Of a stretch of DNA of 64,000 bases, positions 37,747 to 45,706 are shown piece after piece (the stretch's first letter is position 1; every line of letters starts with the position of its first letter). The translations under genes and the position numbers were made by a program. Origin of the DNA: Flagellimonas nanhaiensis (lineage in GTDB: Bacteria > Bacteroidota > Bacteroidia > Flavobacteriales > Flavobacteriaceae); NCBI RefSeq assembly GCF_003382275.1, contig NZ_QTJX01000005.1:62001-126000 (forward strand), in the 5' to 3' direction. Below the pieces are notes generated by a model. That model worked only from the letters and a program-made list of their open reading frames with translations. It was not told the DNA's origin and ran no database searches.

Positions 37747-38353
37747 TAGGTAAGAGAACCGATTCCACTCTCGGGTCATCTTTAAGCTTTTGGTTATAAG
37801 CTAGCAAAGCAGCGGTGGCCTTATCGGATTCTTGAAGAGGTTCTATCACTTTTCCGGACCAGAGTACATTATCAGAAAGAATTACACTACCAGGTCTTGT
37901 TTTTTTTAGGGCTGCTTCAAAATAGGCATCGTACTCTACCTTGTGGGCATCAATAAAAACCAGGTCAAAACAATGATCTAATTTGGGTATAATCTCCAGA
38001 GCATTTCCAATATGTTGTTTGATGTTGTTTCCGTACCCACTTTTTTCAAAATACCTACGCTGCATATCTTGAAGCTCCTCGTTGACTTCAATCGTATGCA
38101 ATTTTCCTGTTTTTTGAAGCCCCTCTGCCAAACAGATGGCAGAATAGCCAGTATAAGTGCCTATTTCAAGAATATATTTTGGTGCTATTATTTTAGAGAG
38201 CAGGCTCAAGACCCTACCTTGAAAGTGTCCTGTGATCATTCGGGGTCGAACTACTTTCAAGTGGGTTTCCCTGGTAAGTTCTGATAGCAATTCCGGTTCT
38301 GGTTCCGAATGGTCCGAAATATATTTTTCCAACAAAGAAGAGAGAAAATGCAT
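37712..38353 (-). CDS. SAM-dependent O-methyltransferase (Methyltransf_3 type)
   Basis: 213 residues matching the catechol/caffeoyl-CoA O-methyltransferase-like family. SAM-binding ILEIGTYTGYSAICLAEGL (about 67-85), metal/substrate segment FDLVFIDAHKVEYDAYFE (about 133-150) and VILSDNVLWSGKV with Asp-Asn ligands. The divalent-metal site is intact (Asp in IDAHK, Asp-Asn in LSDNV). The natural substrate is unknown. It overlaps the PAP2 gene tail-to-tail and is divergent from the acetyltransferase gene. Confidence 0.9.
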   Translation of the reverse strand: MHFLSSLLEKYISDHSEPEPELLSELTRETHLKVVRPRMITGHFQGRVLSLLSKIIAPKYILEIGTYTGYSAICLAEGLQKTGKLHTIEVNEELQDMQRRYFEKSGYGNNIKQHIGNALEIIPKLDHCFDLVFIDAHKVEYDAYFEAALKKTRPGSVILSDNVLWSGKVIEPLQESDKATAALLAYNQKLKDDPRVESVLLPIRDGLTLSRVL

Positions 38354-38419
38354 GGATATATTTTTCGCAAAAATATGGAAAAGAGCTACATTGTTTTCTC
38401 ATTTAAACTTTTTACCATT

Positions 38420-38884
38420 ATGCTAACTGATGATGCAAAGATCAGAAATGCGAGACCTGAGGATTTACCTATTTTACTTGAGTTTGAACAAGAGCTTATA
38501 AAAGCTGAACGTCCTTTTGATGTTACCATTGATAAAGACCCTATAAGCTACTATGATCTTAAACAGATGGTTTTAGATGACAAAGCCTGTGTTTTGGTGG
38601 CGGAGGTTGATGAAAAAATAGTGGCATCAGGCTATGGAATTCCCAAAAGGGCAAGACATTATCTGGATCATGAATGGTATGCCTACCTGGGTTTCATGTA
38701 CACTCGCCCAGATTTTAGGGGGAAGGGAATCAATGCCAGAATTATCAAGGTTTTAAAACAATGGGCTTCGGAAAATGGTTTCACAGAAGTTCGATTAACA
38801 GTCTACAGCGATAATATTCCAGCAATCAAGGCCTATGAAAAAGTAGGGTTCAAAAGTCATCTCATTGAAATGCGATTGGACTGA
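38420..38884 (+). CDS. GNAT family N-acetyltransferase
   Basis: 154 residues from the ATG at 38420 (MLTDDAKIRNARPEDLPILL). A longer form starting further upstream would overlap the divergent methyltransferase start and lacks family-like sequence, so it is not used. The acetyl-CoA-binding motif A is YLGFMYTRPDFRGKGINARIIKVLKQWA (read in parts; RGKGIN core, about 98-103), followed by VRLTVYSDNIPAIKAYEKVGFK (motif B). Substrate unknown. It is 51 bases upstream of kynU with that gene's promoter in between. Confidence 0.88.
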   Translation: MLTDDAKIRNARPEDLPILLEFEQELIKAERPFDVTIDKDPISYYDLKQMVLDDKACVLVAEVDEKIVASGYGIPKRARHYLDHEWYAYLGFMYTRPDFRGKGINARIIKVLKQWASENGFTEVRLTVYSDNIPAIKAYEKVGFKSHLIEMRLD

Positions 38885-38918
38885 TTTGATTAAAATACTT
38901 TCACAAATTGTACTTTTG
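38885..38918 (+). promoter_or_regulatory. promoter of kynU
   Basis: TTTG (38885-38888), 22-base spacer, TACTTTTG (38911-38918), both boxes fitting the Bacteroidota consensus; 17 bases then lead to the ATG. One of the best two-box promoters in the window. Confidence 0.65.
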
Positions 38919-38935
38919 AAACCAAACCGAAAAGC

Positions 38936-40219
38936 ATGACATTTCAAAATACTTTGGAATTTGCCCAGCAACTTGATGCAGAGGACAAATTGGCAAAATA
39001 TAGAGAAGAATTCCACTATCCACAGGTAAATGGAAAGGACGTAATCTATTTTACGGGAAATTCCTTGGGACTGCAGCCTAAACGTACACAAAAGTTTGTG
39101 GATGATGTAATGAAAGATTGGAGGGAATTGGCCGTGGAAGGGCATTTTTATGCGGAAAAACCGTGGTGGGATTATCATGAGCGTCTTTCCAAATCCCTAA
39201 GTAAGATTGTTGGTGCACATCCGGAGGAGATTTCGGTAATGAACACCTTAACGGTGAATCTGCACTTGCTCATGGTTTCTTTTTACAGGCCCACTTCCAA
39301 AAGGTATAAGATTATTTGTGAGGAAAAAGCATTTCCTTCAGATCAGTATATGTTGCAAAGTCAGGCTAGGTTTCATGGCTTTGACCCAAAAGATGCTATT
39401 GTAGAAGTCAAAAAACGAGAAGGGGAGCATTTTTGGAGAACAGAGGACATTATCCAAAAAATTAATGAAGTAGGAGACGAGCTTGCCCTGGTTTTAATGG
39501 GTGGGGTCAATTATTATAATGGGCAGGTACTGGATATCCAAACAATCACAGCTGCCGGACAATCCGTAGGGGCATTTGTAGGTTGGGATTTGGCTCATGG
39601 TGTTGGAAATATAGCCTTGAAGCTACATGATTGGAATGCCGATTTTGCCGCTTGGTGCAGTTATAAATACATGAACAGTGGTCCAGGGAATGCCGCTGGC
39701 ATTTTTGTCAACCAAAAACATCTCAATAAAAAAGATATACCGCGTTTTGAAGGGTGGTGGGGAACAAAAAAGGAGACTAGATTTTTGATGCAACCCGAAT
39801 TTGACCCTATCGATTCAGCAGATGCATGGCAGTTGAGCAATCCGCCAATATTATCAGTAGCTCCGTATTTGGCTTCCTTGGAGCTGTTTGAAGAAGTGGG
39901 TATGGAAGCCCTTATTGAGAAACAACGAAAAATTGTGGCTTATTTGGAGTTTGTTCTGCATCAAATAGACAAGGAGGTAGAAAGCACTTTCGAAATTATT
40001 ACACCAGAAGACCGTGGTTGCCAACTTTCAGTTTTTTTACATGGAGAGGGTAGGCCCTTATTTGATTACCTCATGAAAAATGGTGTCATTACCGATTGGA
40101 GGGAGCCCAACGTAATACGATTGGCCCCTGCGCCGTTTTATTGCTCATTTGCCGACATGTACAACTTTGGACAGATTTTGAAGGAGGGCATACTGCAAAA
40201 ATCAGCTACCGTATCTTGA
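38936..40219 (+). CDS. kynU: kynureninase
   Basis: PLP enzyme that cleaves kynurenine or 3-hydroxykynurenine to (3-hydroxy)anthranilate and alanine. 427 residues, with YFTGNSLGLQPKRTQKFV near the N-terminus, GWDLAHGVGNIALKLHDWNADFAAWCSYKYMNSGPGN with Schiff-base Lys244, and EGWWGTKKETRFLM. With Kmo (45707) it forms a tryptophan-to-3-hydroxyanthranilate route that can feed NAD synthesis. Tryptophan 2,3-dioxygenase and formamidase are not in the window. Its 3' end overlaps the convergent AraC regulator gene by 18 bases. Confidence 0.96.
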   Translation: MTFQNTLEFAQQLDAEDKLAKYREEFHYPQVNGKDVIYFTGNSLGLQPKRTQKFVDDVMKDWRELAVEGHFYAEKPWWDYHERLSKSLSKIVGAHPEEISVMNTLTVNLHLLMVSFYRPTSKRYKIICEEKAFPSDQYMLQSQARFHGFDPKDAIVEVKKREGEHFWRTEDIIQKINEVGDELALVLMGGVNYYNGQVLDIQTITAAGQSVGAFVGWDLAHGVGNIALKLHDWNADFAAWCSYKYMNSGPGNAAGIFVNQKHLNKKDIPRFEGWWGTKKETRFLMQPEFDPIDSADAWQLSNPPILSVAPYLASLELFEEVGMEALIEKQRKIVAYLEFVLHQIDKEVESTFEIITPEDRGCQLSVFLHGEGRPLFDYLMKNGVITDWREPNVIRLAPAPFYCSFADMYNFGQILKEGILQKSATVS

Positions 40220-41059
40220 TTTCAAATAGAGGGAAGGAGTGTTGCCCTGATATTTTTTAAACTGCCTTGAAAAATAAGATGGGTCATTAAAACCCGATCT
40301 GTACATAACATCAGTGACGGTGGAATTGGATTCGTTGAAAAACTCAACTGCCTTTCCCGTGCGAAATTCGTTTACAAAGCCAATAAATGTCCTTTTGGTC
40401 ATTTTTTTAAAGAACCTGCAGAAAGAGTTTGGAGTAAGCCCTACTTGGGCAGAAATTTCACCTATGGAAATATTTTGACTGTATCGGTTGTTCACATATT
40501 CAAAAATTTCCTCTAGTCTCCTGATTTCATCTTTTCTATGGCTATCCATGGGAAACGTTTCAAACAATTGCTCATAGGTTCCTTTTTTGGATAGAAAATC
40601 AAGCACGGAGAGCAGATTGATCAATTTACCTTGATAGTCCAGATTTTCAAACTTTCTGAAATCATCCCAAAGAGCTCTGTGGGTTTCTTCATCAAAAATC
40701 AATACATGTTCTGATTTTTTGACCAACTCCATGATTTGGCCCAGCTCCGGAAAAACTTTAAGTTTTTCCTCCAAAAACTCCTTTTTAAACTGAATTACAA
40801 TTTCCAGATTGTCCTCATTGTCCTTGTTACCAAAATCGGCATGAGGAATATGGCCACTTAGAAAAACCAAGACCCCATTAGTATATGTCCTTTTTTTGGC
40901 TCCAATGTTCAATTGTCCGGCACCATTTTTAACATACACCATTTCGTATTCCGGGTGTACATGCCAACCAGCCGATTCGCAATAGGTGTCGTTTAGATAA
41001 GCTTCAATTTTAAGGGAAGCATTTGCATCTAGATTTATGGACTCAAGCATGGGTTTCAT
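40202..41059 (-). CDS. AraC family transcriptional regulator with N-terminal cupin
   Basis: 285 residues. N-terminal cupin (SAGWHVHPEYEMVYVKNGAGQL, about 29-50; GVLVFLSGHIPHADFG) senses a small ligand. The C-terminal AraC domain (about 180-280) has ISIGEISAQVGLTPNSFCRFFKKMTKRTFIGF and TVTDVMYRSGFNDPSYFSRQFKKYQG, both helix-turn-helix units complete. It is divergent from the MFS transporter gene across a 119-base region and converges on kynU, so the transporter is the more likely target. The ligand is unknown. Confidence 0.9.
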   Translation of the reverse strand: MKPMLESINLDANASLKIEAYLNDTYCESAGWHVHPEYEMVYVKNGAGQLNIGAKKRTYTNGVLVFLSGHIPHADFGNKDNEDNLEIVIQFKKEFLEEKLKVFPELGQIMELVKKSEHVLIFDEETHRALWDDFRKFENLDYQGKLINLLSVLDFLSKKGTYEQLFETFPMDSHRKDEIRRLEEIFEYVNNRYSQNISIGEISAQVGLTPNSFCRFFKKMTKRTFIGFVNEFRTGKAVEFFNESNSTVTDVMYRSGFNDPSYFSRQFKKYQGNTPSLYLKSRYGS

Positions 41060-41063
41060 AAAG

Positions 41064-41071
41064 CAAAATTA
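41064..41071 (-). promoter_or_regulatory. -7 box for the AraC regulator gene
   Basis: TAATTTTG (TAnnTTTG) ends 4 bases before the ATG, in the divergent region with the MFS gene. Confidence 0.4.
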
Positions 41072-41178
41072 CCATTAATGGATGTGAAAATTTTTATATG
41101 AGAATGAAATGTCTTATAATTTGAATAATATCTCGTAAAATTTATTCATATAGCCTTTGTTATTTTGTAGAGATAATA

Positions 41179-42336
41179 ATGCATATGAAATCCCTCTTTT
41201 TAATTATTTCAAATCCCCGATACTTTGGTCCAGCGTGGGTCTTTGCCAGTCTTAATATTTGGTTCGGTACATGGGCAGTGTACATTCCAGCAGTAAAAGA
41301 AAAACTGGGGATAGACAAGGCCGATCTGGGAATTGCGATTTTTTGCCTGGCCCTGGGGGTTTTTACCTTGTTTCCTTTAGCACCCAAGATTATCAACAAA
41401 CTTGGAGTGGGACGTGCAACTTGGATTGGAGTACTTACAAGTAGCGTAACAGCATTATTCCCGCTTTTGGCACCAAATTATTACATGCTGATGATCAGCC
41501 TGTTCTTTTTTGGAGCTTCCAATGGACTTACTGATATTTCCATGAATACCCTGGTTACCGAAATTGAAAAAGAGGACAAACAAAATTTTATGTCGGCTGC
41601 CCATGGCTTCTTTAGTTTGGGCGGAGTTTTGGTAGGATTGGGAAGTTTTTTAATACCAGTCATTGGAAATCCGGCATTGCACATGGGTATCAATGTGGTT
41701 CTGGTACTCTTTGTCAACCTTATTTTTTACAAGAAGTATATAAAGATTGTCTCTGCTCCAGTTGAAAAAGAACCTTTCAATATTAAAATATTTAAGCCTT
41801 TGTTCTTATTGGGAGTGGTCAGTTTTGTTGCCTTCGGCAGCGAAGGTGCAATTATAGATTGGAGCAGTCTCTATCTGAAAGAGGTGACCATTGCACCTGA
41901 AATGCTTATTGGTTCTGGTTTTTTGGCATTTTCCACCACAATGACTCTGGGGCGCTTTCTTGGAGATGGTATTAGTGCCAAAATAGGTTCGGTTAAAATT
42001 GTTGCCCTAGGTTCTTTAATAGCCGTTTTGGGTTACATCATGGTGCTTTCCGGAAACACATTTTTAGCCATCATTGGGTTTGCTCTCAATGGTCTGGGTT
42101 TTTCAGTAATTGTTCCTGAACTGTTCCGTATTGGTGGCAATGTAAAGGGAATTGAATCCGCACAAGGAGTTTCCTTCATAGCCGGTTCCGGATATTCTGG
42201 TTTTTTGGTAGGCCCTGTAGTTTTGGGGTTTTTGGCCGAAAGCGCATCGCTAAAGCATAGCTTTTATGCCCTTTTGGGATGTGCATTATTGGTATTTGCG
42301 ACTACTTTTATTTTGCGCCGGAACAAATCCAGATAA
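41179..42336 (+). CDS. major facilitator superfamily transporter
   Basis: 385 residues with about 12 hydrophobic segments. Near the N-terminus is WVFASLNIWFGTWAVYIPAVKEKLGIDKADLGIA, read in parts; SAAHGFFSLGGVLVGLGSFL and ALNGLGFSVIVPELFRIGGN are typical of the YbjJ/fucose-permease-like branch. The substrate cannot be read from sequence; sugars and drug-like compounds are both possible. It is divergent from the AraC cupin regulator, which probably controls it. It converges with the lipoprotein gene with only 13 bases between stops. Confidence 0.88.
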   Translation: MHMKSLFLIISNPRYFGPAWVFASLNIWFGTWAVYIPAVKEKLGIDKADLGIAIFCLALGVFTLFPLAPKIINKLGVGRATWIGVLTSSVTALFPLLAPNYYMLMISLFFFGASNGLTDISMNTLVTEIEKEDKQNFMSAAHGFFSLGGVLVGLGSFLIPVIGNPALHMGINVVLVLFVNLIFYKKYIKIVSAPVEKEPFNIKIFKPLFLLGVVSFVAFGSEGAIIDWSSLYLKEVTIAPEMLIGSGFLAFSTTMTLGRFLGDGISAKIGSVKIVALGSLIAVLGYIMVLSGNTFLAIIGFALNGLGFSVIVPELFRIGGNVKGIESAQGVSFIAGSGYSGFLVGPVVLGFLAESASLKHSFYALLGCALLVFATTFILRRNKSR

Positions 42337-42349
42337 ATATTTCGAAATT

Positions 42350-43033
42350 CTATTTCAGCGTGACCGCTAGATTGGTAAAATTCAAGCTAAAGCCAGGCTC
42401 CGCCTTTTGATGATCCTGAGGAAGCTTTAAACCACCAATTTCAACATAATCTTCCCAAGTTGTGGTCAATGAAGGCTCTTCTTGGTTGGATTTACGGTAA
42501 ATCCATTCACGGACAATAAAATCATCCTCAAAATAAAAATCATAGGCATCACCAGGGGTATAACCTCCCTCATTGGCATAAACAATGGTCAGTTTTTGCA
42601 TATTTTTTCCACTGATAGGTGCTTTTTGATCCTCATGAAGTTCGTAGGTGAAATTGTTTGAGTCCCAAATAAGGTTAAAAGGAGCAATAATCCAGAACCT
42701 GTCATTGATGAAACCTCCATTTAATTTGGTGGTAACACTGTCCATGGAATTTCGATTGTAGCTGATGGTATCACCATTGAACAAAACAGTGATGTCATTC
42801 GATTTTGGTTTCCATGTCCAGGTGCGTTCAAAATGCGAACTATCCCTATCCACATTAAAAGTAAAAGTAAATTCTTTTACAGATTTCCAATTTTCAAAAC
42901 CATGGGCATGGGCAACTTTTTCCAGGATGCTTTTCTCATCTAATTTTTTTTGGTCAGTAGAAGCTTTTGGTTCGGTCTTACATCCCAAAAAAATGAAAGC
43001 AAGTAACAGAGTAGAGGTAAAAAGGGTTTTCAT
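42350..43033 (-). CDS. lipoprotein of unknown function
   Basis: 227 residues with a lipobox (LAFIFLGCKTEPK; Cys18). The mature part begins helical (ILEKVAHAHGFENWKSVKEF) and then reads as beta strands with many aromatics: FTFTFNVDRD, FERTWTWKPKSNDITVLF, RFWIIAPFNLIWDSNNFTYE, TIVYANEGGYTPGDAYDFYF. This resembles outer-membrane lipoprotein carrier/LolA-like folds of Bacteroidota lipoproteins, but I cannot name the family. It converges with the MFS gene. Confidence 0.75.
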   Translation of the reverse strand: MKTLFTSTLLLAFIFLGCKTEPKASTDQKKLDEKSILEKVAHAHGFENWKSVKEFTFTFNVDRDSSHFERTWTWKPKSNDITVLFNGDTISYNRNSMDSVTTKLNGGFINDRFWIIAPFNLIWDSNNFTYELHEDQKAPISGKNMQKLTIVYANEGGYTPGDAYDFYFEDDFIVREWIYRKSNQEEPSLTTTWEDYVEIGGLKLPQDHQKAEPGFSLNFTNLAVTLK

Positions 43034-43134
43034 GGTTAATTTTTCATCAAATATAAAGTCATTTTAGGTTATCTTGTCCTGTACTTCCGCAAAGATTTTT
43101 TTGACGGGTAAAAAAACCTAATAAACCGCTCCAA

Positions 43135-43761
43135 GTGACTTTTCTAAAAAGGCTGTTTCTAATTCTTATAAATAATCTCGATAAGAATTCATTGGAAACA
43201 GATGATCCATATGCCCATCTATCGGATGAGGAATTGGTAAAGAAAATCGTTGCGAACAACAACCCATTGCTATTTGGGAAACTCTACGATCGTTATGCCA
43301 AAATGGTCTATAACAAATGTTATGGGTTTGCTAGATCGGATGATGAAGCGGAAGACCTTACACAAGATGTCTTTCTACAATTGTTCATTAAGCTGAAGAT
43401 GTTCAAAGGGAAATCCAAGTTTTCAACTTGGCTCTATTCCTTTACCTACAACTTTTGTGTAAACTATGTAAATAGGAACAAGCAGCGCAAAATGAGCGAT
43501 AAGTCGGTTCCGGTTGAAGATTCAGAGTATAAGTTGACCGAAGAGGTTCCGGATGAGAGCCTTTTTGAAATGAAAAGCAAAAAGTTAAAAAAAGCATTGG
43601 AGCTCATAGCTCCGGAGGATAAGTCCCTGTTGTTGCTAAAGTATCAAGATGGGGCTTCGATTAAAGACCTTGTTGCCTTGATGGAAATTGGCGACAGCGC
43701 AGTAAAAATGAGGCTGAAGAGGGCCAAGGAAAAACTATTGGAAATCTATAATACCTTATAA
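43135..43761 (+). CDS. RNA polymerase sigma-70 family factor (ECF type)
   Basis: 208 residues. Region 2 is LYDRYAKMVYNKCYGFARSDDEAEDLTQDVFLQLFIKL (read in parts; about 46-83) with KGKSKFSTWLYSFTYNFCVNYVNR, and region 4 is LELIAPEDKSLLLLKYQDGASIKDLVALMEIGDSAVKMRL (about 159-198). The apparent start is a GTG; the first 20 residues are hydrophobic and unlike a sigma factor, so a later start (around the TTG at 43190) is possible. It is followed 3 bases later by a 62-residue gene and then by a MscS channel gene. Confidence 0.88.
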   Translation: MTFLKRLFLILINNLDKNSLETDDPYAHLSDEELVKKIVANNNPLLFGKLYDRYAKMVYNKCYGFARSDDEAEDLTQDVFLQLFIKLKMFKGKSKFSTWLYSFTYNFCVNYVNRNKQRKMSDKSVPVEDSEYKLTEEVPDESLFEMKSKKLKKALELIAPEDKSLLLLKYQDGASIKDLVALMEIGDSAVKMRLKRAKEKLLEIYNTL

Positions 43762-43764
43762 TAG

Positions 43765-43953
43765 ATGGCAAAGAAAAAAAGAAACCCGTTCAAGGAATTG
43801 GAGGCTTCGCTAAGAGAGGTTCCACCTGGAATGAAGAAAAAGGTAATGAACGATATAGCAGCGGCCAAATTGATTATGGATATGGCATCCTTGTTCTCCT
43901 TCAATTTGGGATCGGCGCTGCGTAGACTTTTTAGAACACTTGGAAATAATTAA
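43765..43953 (+). CDS. small protein downstream of a sigma factor, 62 residues
   Basis: A basic 62-residue protein starting MAKKKRNPFKELEASLREVP. A helical middle (GMKKKVMNDIAAAKLIMDMA) is followed by an amphipathic C-terminal helix (FSFNLGSALRRLFRTLGNN). It has no cysteines and no clear transmembrane helix. It lies 3 bases after the sigma factor stop and 24 bases before the MscS gene, so it is part of that operon. It could be a small modulator of the sigma factor or channel; that is inference from position only. Confidence 0.65.
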   Translation: MAKKKRNPFKELEASLREVPPGMKKKVMNDIAAAKLIMDMASLFSFNLGSALRRLFRTLGNN

Positions 43954-43977
43954 AACTACACTATAAAATCTTTAGAT

Positions 43978-44805
43978 ATGGAAACACTTAACGAATGGAA
44001 AGACATAACGGTCGACTCCCTAACCACAATGGGGAGGGACATAGCTTCTGCGTTCCCTAAAATCATAGGCGCTCTGGTCATCCTTATTATTGGGTGGTTG
44101 GTCACCAAGATCATACTGTTTGTTCTTGGAAAGGTCTTAAAATTGGCCAAAGTGGATGCCTTAAGTGAAAAGATCAATGAAATGGATCTATTGGGCAGGG
44201 GCGATTTTAAAATAGACATCATCAAAGTTATAAAGGGCTTTGCAAAATGGGTGTTGCTACTTGTATTCTTGATTGTAGCGGCAGATATTTTGAGCTGGGA
44301 CATCATTTCAACAGAAATAGGAAATCTATTGCGTTACCTACCTAGATTGTTCAGTGCCCTGGCCTTGATGATGATAGGTCTCTACATTGGGAATTTCATT
44401 AAAAAAACTGTCAAGAAATTGTTTGATTCCTTGGAGTTTGGAGGTTCTAATATTGTGAGCAACCTGTTGTTCTACATTATTGTCATCTTTATTTCCATTA
44501 CGGCCTTGAACCAGGCAGGTATAGATACCACAATTATCACCAATAACATTACCATGTTTTTAGGGGCCTTCCTATTGGCTTTTGCTATTGGCCTTGGGTT
44601 GGGCTCAAGAGATGTGATTGCGGATCTTTTACGTTCCTTCTACACAAGACGCACCTATGCAGTTGGGGATAAAGTGGTAATAGGAGAAGACACAGGAACC
44701 ATTGAGGCCATTGAGAACAACACCTTGACACTGGTCACCAAAACCGGAAAATTTGTAATACCCATCAAGGATGTGGTCTCACAAAAGGTGGAGATAAAAT
44801 CTTAA
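43978..44805 (+). CDS. small-conductance mechanosensitive channel (MscS family)
   Basis: 275 residues with about five membrane helices. The N-terminal part has the conserved TM-helix repeat seen in longer MscS relatives (IIGALVILIIGWLVTKIILF). The pore-lining helix and beta domain follow: FLGAFLLAFAIGLGLGSRDVIADLL, RRTYAVGDKVVIGEDTGTIEAIEN and NTLTLVTKTGKFVIPIKDVVSQ. The pore helix is Gly/Ala-rich as in MscS TM3. It releases solutes on hypo-osmotic shock. Placement behind a sigma factor gene suggests envelope or osmotic stress control. Confidence 0.88.
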   Translation: METLNEWKDITVDSLTTMGRDIASAFPKIIGALVILIIGWLVTKIILFVLGKVLKLAKVDALSEKINEMDLLGRGDFKIDIIKVIKGFAKWVLLLVFLIVAADILSWDIISTEIGNLLRYLPRLFSALALMMIGLYIGNFIKKTVKKLFDSLEFGGSNIVSNLLFYIIVIFISITALNQAGIDTTIITNNITMFLGAFLLAFAIGLGLGSRDVIADLLRSFYTRRTYAVGDKVVIGEDTGTIEAIENNTLTLVTKTGKFVIPIKDVVSQKVEIKS

Positions 44806-44860
44806 TGATTTTATTTCGAAGCTCGTTGTGTTGACCTGGATAAAATCCTTGGATTTTCAT

Positions 44861-44868
44861 TATTTTTG
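44861..44868 (+). promoter_or_regulatory. -7 box for the clpP-like gene
   Basis: TATTTTTG (TAnnTTTG), 19 bases before the ATG. The same TATTTTTGAGA string recurs upstream of kmo. Confidence 0.45.
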
Positions 44869-44887
44869 AGACTTCAACAATTAGAAA

Positions 44888-45436
44888 ATGAGTTCAAAAA
44901 AAGGAAAAGTTAACGAGTTGGTCCAAGAAAAGCTTCTAGAGGAGCGAAAGGTGTTTTTGTGGGGAATGGTGGATGATGACTCGGCAAAACATGTTATTGA
45001 TAGATTGCTCTATCTGGATTTGCAGAACAATGATGAAATTCAGTTGATTATCAATAGCCCTGGAGGTTACGTAACCTCTGGTTTTGCCATTTACGATACA
45101 ATAAAACAGATTAAAAGTCCGGTTTCAACAGTTTGTTCTGGTTTGGCGGCTTCTATGGGATCTATCCTACTTTCAGTAGGGGAGAAGGGAAGACGGTTCA
45201 TACAGCCCCACGCTAGGGTAATGATTCATCAGCCAAGCGGGGGTGCCCAGGGACAGGCCTCAAATATTGAGATTCAGGCTAGGGAAATAGTTAAAACCAA
45301 GGAAATTGGAGCCAAGATTCTTGCCGAAAACTGCGGTCAAACTTTTGAGAAAGTCATGAAGGATTTTGATCGTGATTTTTGGATGGGTGCGGAAGAATCG
45401 GTCGAATACGGAATTGTAGACGGCATTTTGGAATAA
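44888..45436 (+). CDS. clpP: ClpP-like serine protease subunit
   Basis: 182 residues of the ClpP fold. Catalytic triad in place: Ser89 (GLAASMGS), His114 (MIHQPSGG) and Asp163 (DRDFWM). NSPGGYVTSGFAIYDTIK forms the oxyanion side. It is shorter at the N-terminus than classical ClpP (about 195-225 residues) and lacks the usual clpX neighbour, so it is probably a second ClpP paralogue of the type found in Bacteroidota. It should assemble into rings and degrade proteins with a Clp ATPase. A strong terminator follows. Confidence 0.9.
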   Translation: MSSKKGKVNELVQEKLLEERKVFLWGMVDDDSAKHVIDRLLYLDLQNNDEIQLIINSPGGYVTSGFAIYDTIKQIKSPVSTVCSGLAASMGSILLSVGEKGRRFIQPHARVMIHQPSGGAQGQASNIEIQAREIVKTKEIGAKILAENCGQTFEKVMKDFDRDFWMGAEESVEYGIVDGILE

Positions 45437-45457
45437 ACCAGCATGGTATAACAAGGA

Positions 45458-45493
45458 AAAAAGTCCTTCGCAAGTGTTTGTGAAGGACTTTTT
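45458..45493 (+). terminator. intrinsic terminator after the clpP-like gene
   Basis: AAAAAGTCCTTC (45458-45469) pairs with GAAGGACTTTTT (45482-45493), and the stem can extend inward; T run at the 3' side. Confidence 0.85.
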
Positions 45494-45666
45494 GCATATA
45501 TATGGACGCCGTAGCGGAATATTCTATACTATATATTGCAATATGTATACCAAAAGATTCTAAGGAAATGTTAAAAGGCAGATTTGTCTTTTATGATCAT
45601 CTAGGAAAGGTATGTTCTTCTCATAACCACAGATTTCCGGTTTCGTTTCATAAGTCCCAAATTCCT

Positions 45667-45674
45667 TATTTTTG
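45667..45674 (+). promoter_or_regulatory. -7 box for kmo
   Basis: TATTTTTG (TAnnTTTG) 32 bases upstream of the preferred kmo ATG; no TTTG at the -33 position. Confidence 0.45.
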
Positions 45675-45706
45675 AGATTTAACTAGATTTGGCCGCAAGG
45701 CAATTT

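Noticed and set aside
38309..38419. Longer form of the GNAT acetyltransferase
   Set aside because: The extra 37 residues overlap the start of the divergent methyltransferase gene and do not resemble the family; homology-like sequence starts at MLTDDAKIRN.
41072..41178. Imperfect inverted repeat (ATATGA...TCATAT) as an AraC operator
   Set aside because: The half-sites are short, AT-rich and not symmetric once the extra G is counted; such matches are expected by chance here.
45502..45675. A 57-residue plus-strand frame between clpP and kmo (starts MDAVAEYSILYIAICIPKDS)
   Set aside because: It begins 8 bases after a strong terminator without a promoter or ribosome binding site, has no recognisable features, and its end overlaps the kmo -7 box. 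Probably chance, though conservation could change this.
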